The notes under the pieces are model-generated. The model searched no databases, had not been told where the DNA came from, and saw only the letters and a program-made list of their open reading frames with translations. This document shows positions 1 through 6,648 of a stretch of DNA of 10,498 nt, piece after piece. A program made the translations under genes and the position numbers. The DNA lies in contig NVTT01000014.1 of NCBI GenBank assembly GCA_002401655.1, positions 8,500 to 18,997 of the forward strand, read 5' to 3'. Numbering within the stretch: the stretch's first letter is position 1; each line of letters begins with the position of its first letter. Source of the DNA: Gammaproteobacteria bacterium (lineage in GTDB: Bacteria > Pseudomonadota > Gammaproteobacteria > Enterobacterales > Kangiellaceae).

Positions 1-741
1 CTTTTTTACTCTCACCGTTATCAAGCGGAAGCAACCGCAAAATTAATTGGCGGTATTAATTATCAATATGATGTTAAGTCACTTTCTAGTGATGATAATA
101 AAAGACTAGGTAGTGACGTTGTCAATTCGAAAACACAAACCAAAGCGATTAACGCCTTATTGCAAACATTGTCGGCGGAGTTCTTAAGCGTAGATGATTC
201 ATTGAATCGTTTGCTTTTGCCAAAGGCGTACGGATATAGAAATTCACGGGAAAGTCTTATCGGTAAAACTGGCGTTAGTTTTGATAGAGTTGAGTTGGCA
301 TCAGCGTCAATTCAGCATAGTTTATCCTTGATTTTAGAGCCTTCGCGTTTAGTACGAATTAGACAGCAAAACATGAGTCAAAATAGTATGCCTTCAATTG
401 TTGATATTGGTGAAATGCTTCACCAACAGTTGTGGGCAAATCAATCAAAAGAAAATGCTGGGAAGTTAATTAAACAAAAAGCGATTGATTTAAGTTACTC
501 CAATTTATTGAATCTCTTGCATAGCGCTAAGGTAGATTTTTTGGTTAAATCGGAAATATTGACCATTTTGGAAAAAGAAAAACAGTATTTAAGCAAAAAA
601 TTGAAGAGGCTGAGTGTGAAATCGGCTGATTATGGATTTATGAAATATCAATGGTTACGTCTGAAAAATCTGTCGATTAAAGACTTAAAAGCTGAAAATT
701 TAATTAAATTACCAAAAATGCCACCAGGATCGCCTATTTAA
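1..741 (+). CDS. Zinc-dependent metalloprotease (DUF4953/DUF5117 type), C-terminal part
   Basis: The reading frame is open from base 1 without a stop or a convincing start, so this is the last 246 codons of a longer gene cut by the window edge. The residues FYSHRYQAEATAKLIGGINY (from codon 2) and later TGVSFDRVELASASIQHSLSLILEP match my recollection of the C-terminal region of large secreted zinc-dependent metalloproteases (DUF5117-DUF4953, often over 800 aa). In that family an HRYQ-x(n)-LIGG segment precedes a TGxxFDxxxxAxxA segment and a helical end. The HExxH zinc motif and any signal peptide would lie upstream and are not visible. An internal TTG at 160 could look like a start but sits inside the conserved region. 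The protein ends in a PKMPPGSPI tail. Family assignment is from memory of the pattern; the protease activity is inferred. Confidence 0.75.
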   Translation, partial: LFYSHRYQAEATAKLIGGINYQYDVKSLSSDDNKRLGSDVVNSKTQTKAINALLQTLSAEFLSVDDSLNRLLLPKAYGYRNSRESLIGKTGVSFDRVELASASIQHSLSLILEPSRLVRIRQQNMSQNSMPSIVDIGEMLHQQLWANQSKENAGKLIKQKAIDLSYSNLLNLLHSAKVDFLVKSEILTILEKEKQYLSKKLKRLSVKSADYGFMKYQWLRLKNLSIKDLKAENLIKLPKMPPGSPI

Positions 742-796
742 AGCAGAATAGAGAGTTTCAAGATAAGCTAGTGTGGTTATTTAACAGAAAATTGAA

Positions 797-802
797 TATA
801 AT
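797..802 (+). promoter_or_regulatory. Candidate -10 box for the SpoIIAA-like gene
   Basis: A perfect TATAAT occurs in the gap upstream of the next gene. The best -35 at 17 bp spacing (TGGTTA, 774-779) is poor, so the call rests on the -10 box alone in AT-rich DNA. A 13-bp inverted repeat starts immediately downstream. Confidence 0.3.
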
Positions 803-803
803 G

Positions 804-845
804 AATAGGTTAAAGTCTGAATCTAATGTATAACTTTAACTTATT
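804..845. repeat. 13-bp inverted repeat in the gap before the SpoIIAA-like gene
   Basis: AATAGGTTAAAGT (804-816) pairs with ACTTTAACTTATT (833-845) with one G-T pair, around a 16-nt loop. No T-run follows, so it is a weak candidate for an intrinsic terminator. Because it lies right behind a TATAAT box it may be an operator or a 5'-UTR hairpin of the downstream gene. Confidence 0.4.
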
Positions 846-897
846 GTAAGAACCTTCATTTTAGAAACAACCAATTTAGAAAGAGTCACTGATTAGT

Positions 898-1305
898 TTG
901 GATACGCCAACTATAAATCATACCACTATCGGATCGTTTGAAATTAAAATCAATCGAGATCGGCATTTCGCTCATATCATATTTGAAGGTGAAATTAATA
1001 TAGTTGAGATTAACAATGCTTATATGGCATTGATGGATCACTCTTTATTCAAACATAACATGAATGTATGCAACGACTATAGCAATGCACTATTGATGGT
1101 TTCAGTTCCGGAATTACAGGAACATGCTAGTGTTGTTGCTCAATATGCAAAACAACGTGGAAATACATACAAATTGGCCATGGTATCGAATGAGACGTTT
1201 AGTAGTGCGTTTTTAGGTATGTATAAAGTACGAATATCAGAAACCAACGTTGACACTGAGGTTTTTGGTAGTACTAAAAGCGCATTGCGCTGGTTAGAAC
1301 GTTAA
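898..1305 (+). CDS. Small SpoIIAA/STAS-like protein
   Basis: A 135-aa soluble protein with no signal peptide or membrane segment. Its layout resembles the SpoIIAA-like/STAS-like fold found in many proteobacterial hypothetical proteins: an N-terminal beta hairpin (GSFEIKINRDRHFAHIIFEGEI), a central VCNDYSNALL strand, helices around residues 70-85, a KLAMVSNETF strand, and a C-terminal VFGSTKSALRWLER, which mirrors the usual VFxSxxEALxWL ending. The start is a TTG with a purine-rich stretch (GAAAGAG, 879-885) 12 nt upstream. A stop at 877-879 limits the frame, and the only other upstream candidate is CTG at 889. Function is unknown; related proteins are not assigned to one pathway. It sits alone between the protease gene and rnr, with about 150 bp on each side. 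Fold assignment is moderate; start is uncertain. Confidence 0.7.
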   Translation: MDTPTINHTTIGSFEIKINRDRHFAHIIFEGEINIVEINNAYMALMDHSLFKHNMNVCNDYSNALLMVSVPELQEHASVVAQYAKQRGNTYKLAMVSNETFSSAFLGMYKVRISETNVDTEVFGSTKSALRWLER

Positions 1306-1390
1306 ATTAATAAGCGAAAACAGAAAGTTAGGCATCGAAAGAAAACTAGCAAAATTTGGATTCAAAAAACAATTCAATTCAAAACTCAAA

Positions 1391-1421
1391 ATTTAGCTGA
1401 ATCTACAATCGATATCAGCTC
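1391..1421. repeat. Imperfect dyad upstream of rnr
   Basis: ATTTAGCTGA (1391-1400) pairs with TCAGCTCAAAT (1415-1425) with one bulged base. It lies in the 145-bp gap before rnr, without a T-run. It could be an operator or mRNA hairpin; it may equally be chance in AT-rich DNA. Apart from this I see nothing clear in the gap. Confidence 0.2.
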
Positions 1422-1450
1422 AAATATCACTTAAAAAAGTAAAATAATTA

Positions 1451-3862
1451 ATGACAAAAAAGATTAAAGATACAAGACAAAAGAACAAAAAACATTCAAC
1501 TGATCCACACTTTGAGCGAGAATCGCTTAAATATGATAATCCAATCCCCAGCCGAGAATTTATACTTTCATTTCTGGAAAGTGCGGGAGGTCCACTTAAA
1601 TTTCTGGCTATTCAAAATGGTCTATCACTATTTGATGATGATTCTATTATCGGCCTGCAAAGACGTTTAGGTGCAATGGTGCGTGATGGACAAATCCACT
1701 GCGACAGACGCAAGGCCTATGGAATTATTAATAAACTCGATTTGGAATCCGGACGAATTATTGGACACAAAGAAGGCTTCGGTTTTTTTGTACCTGATAG
1801 TGGCGAAAAAGACTGGTTTATATCAGCTAAAGAAATGCGACGAGTTTTCCCCGGCGAAAAAGTATTGGTTCGGGAAAAAGGAATTAGCCGAGATGGAAAA
1901 AAAGCAGGCGCAATCGTAGAAATTATTGAAGGCGATTTTCCATTACAAATCGTAGGCCGATATTTTATTGACGGGGGATTACGATTTGTTAGACCTGAAG
2001 ATTCTCGAATAGCTCAAGATATTTTAATTCCGCCTGATGATCCGTTACAAGCGAAAAACGAACAAGTGGTAGTGATTCAATTAACCACACGCCCAACATT
2101 CCGCTCGCAAGCAGTTGGAAGAGTGGTTGAAGTTTTAGGTGACTACTTAGCGCCGGGAATGGAAATAGAAATTGCTATTGCACAATATGGTATTAGAAAT
2201 AGTTGGAATAATGAAATTCATGATCGACTTAAAAAACTGCCAACGAACGTATCAAAAGAAGAATGGATAGGCAGAAAAGATTTAAGGGATTTACCGCTAA
2301 TTACTATCGATGGTGAAGATGCTAGAGATTTTGATGATGCGGTTTATTGCAAAGCGAAAACATTAGGCGGTTGGACACTCTATGTCGCCATTGCGGATGT
2401 TAGTCATTATGTTAAGCCTGATGATGCTTTAGATCTTGAGGCAATATTGCGTGGTAACTCTGTTTATTTTCCCAACTCAGTGGTTCCAATGTTACCCGAG
2501 CAGATTTCAAATGGTTTATGTTCATTAAAACCTGAAGTTGATAGATTGTGTATGGTTTGTGAACTCAATATCAAACGGGATGGAACACCTGGTAAAAGCA
2601 CTTTTTACCCAGCAGTGATGCATTCTAAAGCGAGAATGACTTACACTAAAGTTTGGGATATTCTGGACGGAGATAGCGAGTTAAGAGAAGAGTACAAAGA
2701 TCTGGTTAAGCCAATAGAAGCGCTACACAAAATTTATCAAGCAAGAATAAAAAAGAAAAAACAAAGAGGTGCTATTGAGTTTGAAACCACAGAAACACAA
2801 ATCATTTTTAATGAAAACAAAAAGATCGACAAGATTCTTCCGGTGGTTAGAAATGATGCTCACAAATTAATTGAAGAGTGTATGATTTTAGCTAATGTTG
2901 CATCCGCCCAGTTTTTCATCAATCATAAAGTTCCAGGTATCTACCGAGTACACAATGGCCCCAAAGAGAAAAAACTGGAAGTCTTGCGTTCCTATTTATC
3001 AGAATTAGGTCTGTCCATTCCCGGTGGCAGTGAACCAGAGCCAAGCGTGTTTAGAAAGTTTTTAGAAACGATCCAAGATAGGCCTGACGCAGAAAATATT
3101 CAAATTATGTTGTTACGTTCGATGAGTCAGGCTGTTTACTCGCCTGAAAATCAAGGGCACTTTGGTTTAGCCTTTGACGCTTACACTCATTTCACTTCTC
3201 CCATCAGACGTTACCCTGATTTAATTGTTCATCGAATTATTAAATCAATAGTCGCGGATGATAAAATACAAAGTAAAAAAGAAAAAGGGGCAATAAAAAA
3301 ACGCTATACCAATAAATATTTAGCTCAAATAGGGCAAGAAAATTCAATCACAGAACGTAATGCCGATGTTGCAACTAGAGATGTCATGGATTGGTTAAAG
3401 TGTGAGTATATGCAATCGCATATTGGCAATTCGTACCAAGGCGAAGTCAGCAGTATTACTAATTTTGGCCTGTTTATACGGTTAAAGGATGTTTTTGTTG
3501 AAGGCTTAATTCATGTTACCGAGCTAGGAGAAGACTATTTTCATTTTGATCAAGCCAAACAAAAAATGATCGGTGAAAGAACCGGTAAAGTTTTTGCGAT
3601 TGGAGATATACTGGATATATCGGTTGCCAAAGTTGATATGGATTTACGTAGAATTGATTTTTCTTTAAAAGATTCCGGTAAAAGTAGCAACAAGGGTAAG
3701 AATAAATCAAAAAAAATAGCTTCATCAAAAACAGAATCTAAGCGGAAGCCAAAATCTAAAGCCAAAGTTAAAAGCAAATCAAAAAAGCAATCGGTGCAAA
3801 AAGATCCTGTTCAAAATAAAGCAGTGAAAAATAAGAAATCTCCAAGAAGGTCGAAAAATTAA
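1451..3862 (+). CDS. rnr: Ribonuclease R
   Basis: RNase R, the processive 3'-5' exoribonuclease that degrades structured RNA, takes part in rRNA quality control and acts with tmRNA. At 803 aa it is close to E. coli RNase R (813). Visible in order: an N-terminal winged-helix segment (about 33-95), cold-shock OB domains (about 98-265, starting [12 protein letters not shown]), the RNB catalytic domain (about 280-605), an S1 domain (about 660-738, [15 protein letters not shown]), and a very lysine-rich tail (about 741-803). The active-site strip [15 protein letters not shown] holds D287, D293, D295 and D296, matching the four acidic residues of the family. SPIRRYPDL (583-591) is the conserved arginine-bearing RNB motif. 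The ATG at 1451 follows an A-rich leader with only a weak Shine-Dalgarno. rlmB follows after one base, so the two are probably co-transcribed. The left neighbour is not nsrR, unlike in E. coli. Confidence 0.97.
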   Translation: MTKKIKDTRQKNKKHSTDPHFERESLKYDNPIPSREFILSFLESAGGPLKFLAIQNGLSLFDDDSIIGLQRRLGAMVRDGQIHCDRRKAYGIINKLDLESGRIIGHKEGFGFFVPDSGEKDWFISAKEMRRVFPGEKVLVREKGISRDGKKAGAIVEIIEGDFPLQIVGRYFIDGGLRFVRPEDSRIAQDILIPPDDPLQAKNEQVVVIQLTTRPTFRSQAVGRVVEVLGDYLAPGMEIEIAIAQYGIRNSWNNEIHDRLKKLPTNVSKEEWIGRKDLRDLPLITIDGEDARDFDDAVYCKAKTLGGWTLYVAIADVSHYVKPDDALDLEAILRGNSVYFPNSVVPMLPEQISNGLCSLKPEVDRLCMVCELNIKRDGTPGKSTFYPAVMHSKARMTYTKVWDILDGDSELREEYKDLVKPIEALHKIYQARIKKKKQRGAIEFETTETQIIFNENKKIDKILPVVRNDAHKLIEECMILANVASAQFFINHKVPGIYRVHNGPKEKKLEVLRSYLSELGLSIPGGSEPEPSVFRKFLETIQDRPDAENIQIMLLRSMSQAVYSPENQGHFGLAFDAYTHFTSPIRRYPDLIVHRIIKSIVADDKIQSKKEKGAIKKRYTNKYLAQIGQENSITERNADVATRDVMDWLKCEYMQSHIGNSYQGEVSSITNFGLFIRLKDVFVEGLIHVTELGEDYFHFDQAKQKMIGERTGKVFAIGDILDISVAKVDMDLRRIDFSLKDSGKSSNKGKNKSKKIASSKTESKRKPKSKAKVKSKSKKQSVQKDPVQNKAVKNKKSPRRSKN

Positions 3863-3863
3863 T

Positions 3864-4610
3864 ATGAATCATATTGAAAAAATATACGGCATTCATGCGG
3901 TTGAAAGTCTCTTACAAAGAACCCCAGAGAATGTCATCCAGCTGTTTTTACTAAGAAATAGAAAAGACAAAACTTTAGAAAAAATTGAATCCTTAGCAAA
4001 GAAAGCGGGGATAAAGTGTCAAATATTAGATCGTAAAAAAATGGATGATTGGACACACGGAAATCATCAAGGTGTTATAGCTGAGGCTAAAATATTTGAT
4101 GCCGTTATGAACGAGCAACAACTACTTGATTTAGCAAAAGAGAAGGATGATTTTTTTATACTAATTTTGGACGGTGTAACCGATCCGCATAATTTAGGAG
4201 CCTGCATTAGAACCGCTGACGCGGCAGGTGTTGATGCGGTAGTGGTTCCCAAAGATCGTGCTGCATCACTAAATCCTACGGTTAGAAAAGTTGCCTGTGG
4301 CGCAGCTGAAACGGTTCCATTAGTTAAAGTGACTAATCTTGCTAGATTTATTAAAGAGTTAAAAGATGAATATGTTTGGATTATTGGCACCGCTGGCGAG
4401 GCTGAAACTGATGTCTATCAAACTAAGTTTGACAAAAAAACTGCTATAGTTATGGGTGCCGAAGGTGATGGGATGCGACGTTTAACTCGTGAAAATTGTG
4501 ATCAGTTAATAAAAATACCTATGGCTGGCGCGGTATCTAGTTTAAATGTTTCTGTTGCTACCGGTGTTTGTTTGTTTGAGTATGTTCGGCAAATGAGCTT
4601 GAAAGGCTGA
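3864..4610 (+). CDS. rlmB: 23S rRNA (guanosine-2251-2'-O)-methyltransferase
   Basis: SPOUT-class (SpoU/TrmH) methyltransferase that 2'-O-methylates G2251 in the ribosomal P loop of 23S rRNA using S-adenosylmethionine. The 248 aa fit the family. The N-terminal L30e-like substrate domain opens with [10 protein letters not shown] (8-17). The catalytic SPOUT domain shows motif 1 [13 protein letters not shown] (110-122, R116), motif 2 MGAEGDGM (197-204, E200) and motif 3 [11 protein letters not shown] (225-235, N228), which form the knotted cofactor site. The ATG lies one base after the rnr stop; an AGAAGG at 3845-3850, inside the rnr tail, could serve as ribosome binding site though it is 13 nt away, so translational coupling is likely. 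The rnr-rlmB pair is conserved in gammaproteobacteria, which supports RlmB over other SpoU-family paralogues. Confidence 0.96.
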   Translation: MNHIEKIYGIHAVESLLQRTPENVIQLFLLRNRKDKTLEKIESLAKKAGIKCQILDRKKMDDWTHGNHQGVIAEAKIFDAVMNEQQLLDLAKEKDDFFILILDGVTDPHNLGACIRTADAAGVDAVVVPKDRAASLNPTVRKVACGAAETVPLVKVTNLARFIKELKDEYVWIIGTAGEAETDVYQTKFDKKTAIVMGAEGDGMRRLTRENCDQLIKIPMAGAVSSLNVSVATGVCLFEYVRQMSLKG

Positions 4611-4621
4611 GATCTAGATTT

Positions 4622-4645
4622 AATTTATTCGGAGTCAAATAAATT
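4622..4645 (+). terminator. Weak AT-only hairpin after rlmB
   Basis: AATTTATT (4622-4629) and AATAAATT (4638-4645) form an 8-bp stem around an 8-nt loop, just after the rlmB stop, followed by a short pyrimidine-rich stretch. The stem has no G-C pair and there is no solid T-run, so it is at best a weak terminator. Confidence 0.25.
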
Positions 4646-4690
4646 TATTCTTTCCGTGATTGCAATGATTATTGTTGAGGCTTAGCTATT

Positions 4691-4933
4691 TTACTCGCTT
4701 ATAAATTCGGTAATAGTCTCACCATTTAACCCTGCGTTAATCATAAAGCTAGCAAATACTATCGGGATTATCACATACACTAAAGCATGTAAAAAAGACC
4801 CCCCAAAACTTCCCAGCTTACTTTTCATATAAACTAAACGGATCTGTTTGTCTGAAGCGGTTAAAGAAAGGTAAAGTGTATAAATTGAAAATATGACAAT
4901 TAAGGTGCCTAATCCAATTGTAGTGTACTGCAT
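4691..4933 (-). CDS. Small two-helix inner-membrane protein, unknown function
   Basis: An 80-aa protein with two clear hydrophobic segments, about residues 5-25 (TIGLGTLIVIFSIYTLYLSL) and 47-68 (SFLHALVYVIIPIVFASFMI). They are joined by a positively charged loop (K29, R32, K37, K39) that contains a GSFGGS turn. By the positive-inside rule the loop should be cytoplasmic. The C-terminal tail is acidic (GETITEFISE). I do not recognise the family. The ATG at 4933 is the only reasonable start; the Shine-Dalgarno is poor. It is convergent with rlmB and lies about 150 bp outside the left boundary of the first integron cassette, so it appears to be chromosomal background and not cassette cargo. Reality as a gene rests on the coherent membrane topology. 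Confidence 0.6.
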   Translation of the reverse strand: MQYTTIGLGTLIVIFSIYTLYLSLTASDKQIRLVYMKSKLGSFGGSFLHALVYVIIPIVFASFMINAGLNGETITEFISE

Positions 4934-5091
4934 AAATAGGCCTAAGAGATTTTATTTTAGGCTGACAAGGATAGGTGATTTAGGAAAGTTTAGCTAGTGA
5001 AGGTTAAACGGTATAAATTAAAATTTTATTTTACAGTGTTTTTCCTTGGAATATTAGTGAGATTTGCTGCATATAATAAGCGTTAGGTTTC

Positions 5092-5379
5092 TCAACTGAT
5101 GCGATCCATTGCAATTTTGTATATTTTTCCTTTATCACGCTTCCCAACAGAAATTACGGTGACGGTAATAATAGTATCATTTACCTCATAGACTAGTCGG
5201 TAACCAGCCTGGCGAAGTTTAATCTTATATAATTCATTTCCGCCTGACAGTTTCGCACTTTCTACATGCGGCTTATGGAGAATGTTTTTAAGCTTTTTCT
5301 TAAATTGTGTTTGAACTGTAGCTCCTAATTTTTTCCATTCTTTAAGTGCTGACTTTTTAAACTCTAACTCATAAGTCAT
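5092..5379 (-). CDS. relE: RelE-family mRNA interferase toxin
   Basis: The 95 aa align with E. coli K-12 RelE end to end without gaps (ALKEWKKLG, KKKL, YKIKLRxxGYRLVYEV, VISVGKR). RelE enters the ribosomal A site and cleaves the mRNA codon there. All residues known to matter in E. coli RelE are in register: K52, K54, R61, R81 and Y87. The toxin should therefore be catalytically intact. It overlaps the antitoxin gene by 11 bases (start at 5379, antitoxin stop at 5369-5371), so the two are co-transcribed and probably translationally coupled; an AAAGG lies 9 nt before the ATG. The gene is encoded antisense to the attC orientation and ends next to the cassette's left boundary. Family identity is near certain; toxicity is inferred. 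Confidence 0.95.
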   Translation of the reverse strand: MTYELEFKKSALKEWKKLGATVQTQFKKKLKNILHKPHVESAKLSGGNELYKIKLRQAGYRLVYEVNDTIITVTVISVGKRDKGKIYKIAMDRIS

Positions 5380-5617
5380 TTAAATTAACCTTTATGCTCG
5401 GTTCATTTTTTCGCTGTTCAACAATTGCAAGTAGCTCTAGGTTTTCCATATGATCCATCATAAATTCATATGTTTCTGCTGGTATGCAATAAAATGCAGG
5501 TTCATTTCGATTTAGCACGGCAATAGGTTCACCGTGAGCACTTAATGCTACCTTCATAGGATTTGCTTTAAGCTCGCTAATGCTTGCAGCTGCTTCTGTT
5601 AATATTCTAGTTGTCAT
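5369..5617 (-). CDS. relB: Phd/YefM-fold antitoxin with RelB-like C-terminus
   Basis: An 82-aa antitoxin immediately upstream of relE. The N-terminal two thirds look like a Phd/YefM DNA-binding domain: a first strand and helix (ILTEAAASISELKANPMKVA), then GEPIAVLNRNEPAFYCIPAETYEFM, the usual G-x-P-hydrophobic-V-L-x-x-x-x-P pattern. The last 22 residues (61-82) resemble the toxin-binding tail of E. coli RelB, sharing EL-x-x-IV-x-x-R, then N, P and a V-x-L-x-x-L ending. E. coli RelB itself has a ribbon-helix-helix N-terminus, so this protein pairs a different DNA-binding fold with a RelB-type tail. The start codon ATG (5617) has GGTGAT just upstream. It should neutralise RelE and repress the operon together with it. 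Gene symbol is by partner; some databases would label it only as Phd/YefM family. Confidence 0.92.
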   Translation of the reverse strand: MTTRILTEAAASISELKANPMKVALSAHGEPIAVLNRNEPAFYCIPAETYEFMMDHMENLELLAIVEQRKNEPSIKVNLNDL

Positions 5618-5632
5618 GCTATCACCGGTACG

Positions 5633-5648
5633 TTAAAGTGGTCTTTAA
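5633..5648. promoter_or_regulatory. Candidate autoregulatory operator of relBE
   Basis: TTAAAG (5633-5638), a 4-nt spacer and CTTTAA (5643-5648) make a perfect 6-bp dyad between the predicted -10 box and the antitoxin start, covering the expected transcription start. Type II antitoxins of the Phd/YefM group bind palindromes at this position. The role is inferred from symmetry and placement only. Confidence 0.5.
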
Positions 5649-5656
5649 TCAAGGCT

Positions 5657-5685
5657 AGTATAAACAACAAAACCTAACAAGTCAT
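5657..5685 (-). promoter_or_regulatory. Candidate promoter of relBE, -35 inside attC
   Basis: On the - strand, ATGACT (5680-5685, 4/6 to consensus) and TATACT (5657-5662, 5/6) are 17 bp apart and give a leader of roughly 35 nt to the antitoxin ATG at 5617. The -35 lies just inside the attC, next to its R'' box. Toxin-antitoxin cassettes usually carry their own promoter, which fits a gene reading against the array. Confidence 0.5.
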
Positions 5686-5770
5686 TCAAAAGGACAAAAA
5701 ACAGTTGGTTTTTGCTCCTGCGTCGCCTATTTTAACCAACTATTTTTAGCCTCTTAATGAGGCGTTATAT
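5672..5770 (+). repeat. attC recombination site of cassette 1 (VCR-like)
   Basis: R'' is ACCTAAC (5672-5678, fits RYYYAAC); R' is GTTATAT (5764-5770), with the crossover after the G. Between them the strand folds back on itself. TCATT (5682-5686) pairs with AATGA, and AAAAGG (5688-5693) pairs with CCTCTT in 5 of 6 positions, leaving an unpaired C at 5687, which is an extrahelical G on the bottom strand, as in known attC sites. AGTTGGTT (5703-5710) pairs perfectly with AACCAACT (5734-5741), leaving a 23-nt terminal loop. The bases next to R'' and R' do not pair, matching the unpaired central spacer. The wording AACAAGTCATTCAA...GAGGCGTTA is familiar from Vibrio-type arrays. Length 99 bp. Confidence 0.93.
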
Positions 5771-5782
5771 TTCACAAGGGTT

Positions 5783-6160
5783 ATGGAGCAACACTTTGAA
5801 AAAATAATTTACATAGTTTTAATAGCGTTTCTTTCAAGTTGTATTTCGAACAATTTACGGCAAGTTTCTATTATTAATAAGAATGAAATAATTGTTGTTG
5901 TTTCAAAGTTTGAAGACATATTCCCTATAAAAACAGTAGGGTTTATGGCTTTTCAAAACGAAAAATTTGAACTTCAGGTGAAAGATTGGAATATCACAAA
6001 ATATATAGAAACAAGCATTTCCAAAAAGCTAGCTCATAATTATAAAACGATTATAAATACAACCATTAGAAAAAATATTAATACAACAAAAAACAATTTT
6101 CTAACTGGCTATCCCAATCCTCTATCGAATCTAATCGTTCTAGCAGAAGCAAAAAAATAA
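5783..6160 (+). CDS. Putative lipoprotein, N-terminal part of a frame-split gene
   Basis: Unrecognised cassette protein. Residues 1-20 look like a lipoprotein signal: a lysine (K7), a hydrophobic core IIYIVLIAFL and a lipobox LSSC with the acceptor cysteine at C20. The mature protein would be anchored in a membrane. The ATG at 5783 has AAGGG only 2-3 nt upstream, a short spacing. The frame ends with EAKK at a TAA (6158-6160) directly behind seven A residues. The -1 frame is open from 6082 to 6525 and continues plausibly as EAKK-IKASYILVVSPSSF, so the natural product is probably a 247-aa fusion of both parts. The break is a programmed -1 shift, transcriptional slippage, a decaying gene or a homopolymer sequencing error. 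No cassette promoter is evident. Confidence 0.7.
   Translation: MEQHFEKIIYIVLIAFLSSCISNNLRQVSIINKNEIIVVVSKFEDIFPIKTVGFMAFQNEKFELQVKDWNITKYIETSISKKLAHNYKTIINTTIRKNINTTKNNFLTGYPNPLSNLIVLAEAKK
6151..6157 (+). promoter_or_regulatory. A_AAA_AAA slippery heptamer at the frame junction
   Basis: In the reading frame of the lipoprotein gene the codons are gcA AAA AAA, then TAA. This is exactly an X_XXY_YYZ heptamer in the correct phase for -1 slippage, and the -1 frame (ATA AAA GCT AGC...) is open for 122 more codons. I found no convincing downstream pseudoknot or upstream Shine-Dalgarno stimulator, so programmed use is possible but unproven. Confidence 0.45.
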
Positions 6161-6282
6161 AAGCTAGCTATATTCTAGTCGTATCTCCTAGTAGTTTTCC
6201 CGATGCGTATTTCGGTACTAATCAGAATATAATTGGTAATGGCTTATATCAAAGAAATAGAAATATAATTCAACACGCACAA

Positions 6283-6525
6283 ATGAGTTATGATTTGTTT
6301 GAAGCTACAACTGGAAGGTTTATTGCTACCAATGGTACTGTTGGACACAATGGAGGAGACTCTGTTTGGATTGCTAATATGAATATAGGTGGTAATCCTT
6401 TTAAGTCTAAATCTGACTTCGATAATGAAAAGCTAAAATATCTAAAAACAAATAATGAAGCTCTTATTGATAAATTGATAAAGCGCAGTTTGAATTTTAT
6501 GAATTTCAAAATTCATGAAATATAA
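6283..6525 (+). pseudogene. C-terminal part of the frame-split cassette lipoprotein
   Basis: This stretch has an ATG at 6283 (MSYDLFEATTGRFIATNG...), but the frame is open upstream to 6082 and encodes sensible residues there (SYILVVSPSSFPDAYFGTNQ, then GNGLYQRN). The ATG is therefore probably internal and the region is the C-terminal half of the gene starting at 5783, displaced by one base. No good ribosome binding site precedes 6283. The visible pattern is a strand SYDLFEATTGRFIATNGTV, a glycine-rich GHNGGDSVW turn and a charged helical end. I do not recognise the family. The TAA (6523-6525) sits inside a 10-bp sequence complementary to the cassette start. Confidence 0.55.
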
Positions 6526-6527
6526 CC

Positions 6528-6589
6528 ACTGGTTCGAATGTATGGTTATGAATATTAGATGTTTAGCTCAGGTTTATTCGTAAACCAGT
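6528..6589. repeat. Inverted repeat in the non-coding tail of cassette 2
   Basis: ACTGGTT (6528-6534) and AACCAGT (6583-6589) are perfect 7-bp complements around a 48-nt loop, in the roughly 120-bp gene-free stretch between the lipoprotein stop and the second attC. A further imperfect pair (ATTCAGCC near 6597, GGCTGGAAT near 6634) follows. Beyond these I see no gene or clear signal in 6526-6648. Confidence 0.35.
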
Positions 6590-6648
6590 AGAAGCATATT
6601 CAGCCTATTTGGGTAAAAGGTAAACTCTACTTGGCTGGAATGAACCAA

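Larger units (their letters stand above)
5083..5764 (+). mobile_element. Integron gene cassette 1 (toxin-antitoxin cassette)
   Basis: The left boundary is inside GTTAGGT (5082-5088), a match to the G|TTRRRY crossover site. The right boundary is the G at 5764, in the R' box of a VCR-like attC. The cassette start (GTTAGGTTT) is the exact reverse complement, over 9 bp, of AAACCTAAC (5670-5678) at the R'' side of the attC. That is what an excised circle would need to rebuild a fully paired attC, and it strongly supports these ends. The toxin stop codon lies only 9 bp from the left end, typical of compact cassettes. No intI gene is present in the window. Confidence 0.85.

Noticed and set aside
160..162. 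TTG as the true start of the first gene
   Set aside because: The upstream frame back to base 1 is open and already matches the metalloprotease C-terminal pattern, so the gene is cut by the window edge.
1671..1919. Second + strand frame inside rnr
   Set aside because: Overlaps the conserved RNase R OB domains in another frame and has no recognisable features.
3516..3777. Antisense frames opposite the end of rnr
   Set aside because: They lie fully inside the S1 domain and lysine-rich tail of rnr, show no domain pattern and overlap each other; shadows of the real gene.
4067..4390. Antisense frame opposite rlmB
   Set aside because: Low-complexity Ser/Ala/Thr-rich translation entirely within the SPOUT domain of rlmB; a shadow frame.
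5003..5088. Possible third attC or attI ahead of cassette 1
   Set aside because: GTTAAAC (5003-5009) is one base from the R'' consensus and the spacing to GTTAGGT is attC-like, but the two sides do not form a convincing hairpin and no attI-like direct sites or integrase are present.
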